Shown: positions 4,915-5,983 of the stretch, in pieces | How positions within the stretch are numbered: the stretch's first letter is position 1 | How the letters are laid out: the number at the start of each line of letters is the position of its first letter | NCBI GenBank assembly: GCA_031380885.1 | Contig: JANMXL010000204.1 | Span: 1 to 5,983 of the forward strand | Source: PBB1 sp031380885 | GTDB lineage: Bacteria > Pseudomonadota > Gammaproteobacteria > Burkholderiales > Burkholderiaceae_C | Length of the DNA stretch: 5,983 nucleotides | Direction: 5' to 3' | The notes under the pieces: model-generated | Databases searched by the model: none | The model's input: the letters and a program-made list of their open reading frames with translations, nothing else | What the model was told of the DNA's origin: nothing | Translations under genes and position numbers: made by a program

Positions 4915-5983
4915 GGGGCAATTCAATCCGGAAATGGGCGCCCGACGTCGATGTTTCGTCGGGCATCAACAGGTCGATCTGACCATCGTGCGCGCGCACC
5001 AGTTCCTGCACGATCGACAGGCCGATGCCGCTGCCGCGCGGTGCGTCAGGCGGTTGGCGTTCGCCGCGGAAAAAGGGTTCGAACACGCGCGCCCGGTCGG
5101 CTGCTGCGACGCCGGGGCCTTCGTCAGTGACGTCGATGCGCGCCCGGCCCGGCCATTGCGACACCTCGAACACGACGCGTCCGCCGACCGGGCTGAAGCG
5201 GATCGCGTTCGACAGCAGGTTGCCCAAGGCGGTGCCCAGCTTCTCCGCATCGACTTCCGCCTGCAGCGGCCAGCCGGTCACGCTGACCTTCAGCTTGCGC
5301 GCCTGCCATTGCAGCTTCTGCATCTCGACCTGCTCGGCGATCAGGCCCGTCAACTCGACCGGCCGGCGCACCAGCCGGCGCGCGTCGAAGGCCGCGGTGT
5401 TGAAGCGCAGCAGGTCCTCGATCTGGCCCTGCAACACGGCGGTGTTCTGCCGCAGGATGCGTGCGACCTCGCGCTGCGGCTCGTTCAGCGGGCCGGTGAC
5501 GCCGTCTTCCAGGAGCGCGACGCCTTCACGCAGCGCGGCCAGCGGCGTCTTCAATTCATGCGACACATGGCGCAGGAAGCGCGCCTTGTCGGCGTCGAGC
5601 TCGGCCAGCCGCAGCCGCAGCCATTCGAGGCGGCGGCCGAGCTGGCGCACGTCGGCCGGGCCGCGCATGTCGATCGCCTGGTCGAGACGGTTCTCGCCCA
5701 GCCCGACGATCGCGGCCTCCAGCCGCTTCAGCGGGCGCGCCAGCCAGATACCGAAGGCCAGCGCCAGCCCCACCGCCACCGCAATCGCCGCGATGATCTG
5801 TCGGGCCAGCTCGCTGCGGCCTGACTCCAGCCGCTCCAGCAGCGCCGCGTTGCGCGACTCGGTGGCCAGTCGCACCTGCTCGGCCAGGTCGATGTTGATC
5901 TGACCCAGTTCGCGGAAGGCCGAAGTCAGCGTCTGTTCACGGTCGCGCAGCGAATCGGCATCGCCGCTGAGCTGCTGGCGCAG
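4898..5983 (-). CDS. glrK: GlrK-type (QseE) sensor histidine kinase, N-terminus outside window
   Basis: The frame is open from the window edge to the TGA at 4898-4900, giving 361 residues that lack the N-terminus and first membrane segment. Visible order: the end of a helical sensor region, a membrane helix at visible residues 63-82 (IIAAIAVAVGLALAFGIWLA), HAMP linker (about 83-135), and the H-box FLRHVSHELKTPL with phospho-acceptor His142 (codon 5558-5560). The catalytic domain has N-box NLLSNAIRF (Asn259), G1 DEGPG (287-291), FEPFF (301-305) and G2 GSGIGLS (317-323), so all kinase motifs are intact. The FLRHVSHELKTPL-ALREG signature is typical of GlrK, and the gene order with a lipoprotein and GlrR supports it. 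It should autophosphorylate on His142 and pass phosphate to Asp53 of GlrR. The promoter of the operon lies outside the window. Confidence 0.9.
   Translation of the reverse strand: MRQQLSGDADSLRDREQTLTSAFRELGQINIDLAEQVRLATESRNAALLERLESGRSELARQIIAAIAVAVGLALAFGIWLARPLKRLEAAIVGLGENRLDQAIDMRGPADVRQLGRRLEWLRLRLAELDADKARFLRHVSHELKTPLAALREGVALLEDGVTGPLNEPQREVARILRQNTAVLQGQIEDLLRFNTAAFDARRLVRRPVELTGLIAEQVEMQKLQWQARKLKVSVTGWPLQAEVDAEKLGTALGNLLSNAIRFSPVGGRVVFEVSQWPGRARIDVTDEGPGVAAADRARVFEPFFRGERQPPDAPRGSGIGLSIVQELVRAHDGQIDLLMPDETSTSGAHFRIELPHVLVR

Noticed and set aside
4915..4926. TTG at 4926 as the lipoprotein start
   Set aside because: The ATG four codons later gives a normal signal peptide; neither has a strong Shine-Dalgarno, so the commoner codon is preferred.
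4682..5824. 380-codon plus-strand frame across the lipoprotein and glrK
   Set aside because: Antisense to two supported genes and without protein-like features.
4898..5875. Internal GTG at 5875 as the start of the kinase
   Set aside because: The frame stays open to the window edge and the upstream residues continue the helical sensor region; starting there would leave only one membrane helix and no sensor domain.

Overview
The window is GC-rich DNA with gene content and protein sequences typical of a betaproteobacterium. My best guess is Burkholderiales of the Leptothrix/Rubrivivax/Methylibium type, inferred from protein flavour and not from any marker gene. Four long genes plus one gene tail fill almost all of it. 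The only sizeable non-coding stretch is about 200 bp between glrR and opgH, which is visibly more AT-rich than its surroundings.

Layout, left to right. Positions 1-141 (+) are the last 46 codons of rarA (AAA+ ATPase). It converges, with a 6-bp gap, on opgH at 148-2502 (-), the glucosyltransferase for osmoregulated periplasmic glucans. Upstream of opgH on the minus strand lies a three-gene signalling operon transcribed in the same direction: glrK (4898 to the window edge, histidine kinase, N-terminus missing), a QseG-like outer-membrane lipoprotein (4183-4914), and glrR (2703-4112, NtrC-family sigma-54 activator). The gene order glrK-qseG-glrR matches the enterobacterial operon, but opgH follows glrR where Escherichia coli has glnB.

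The main discovery is in the glrR-opgH junction, which reads as a complete sigma-54 promoter for opgH. It has a -24/-12 element TGGCATG-N4-TTGC (2549-2535), a full consensus IHF site (2569-2581), and two exact copies of TGTC-N10-GACA (2644-2661 and 2711-2728). That palindrome is the site reported for GlrR upstream of glmY in enterobacteria. By eye I found no other exact copy in the window. The predicted transcript start (about 2523) lies about 20 nt before the first ATG of opgH, which also settles the start codon. The inference is that the GlrK-QseG-GlrR envelope system here directly drives opgH, linking periplasmic glucan synthesis to envelope sensing.

A second oddity is between the lipoprotein and glrR. 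A 74-bp segment is bounded by an 8-bp direct repeat (TGAGCGCC), carries a strong hairpin, and appears to have split what would otherwise be an ATGA stop/start overlap. It now supplies glrR with a GTG start and a Shine-Dalgarno sequence.
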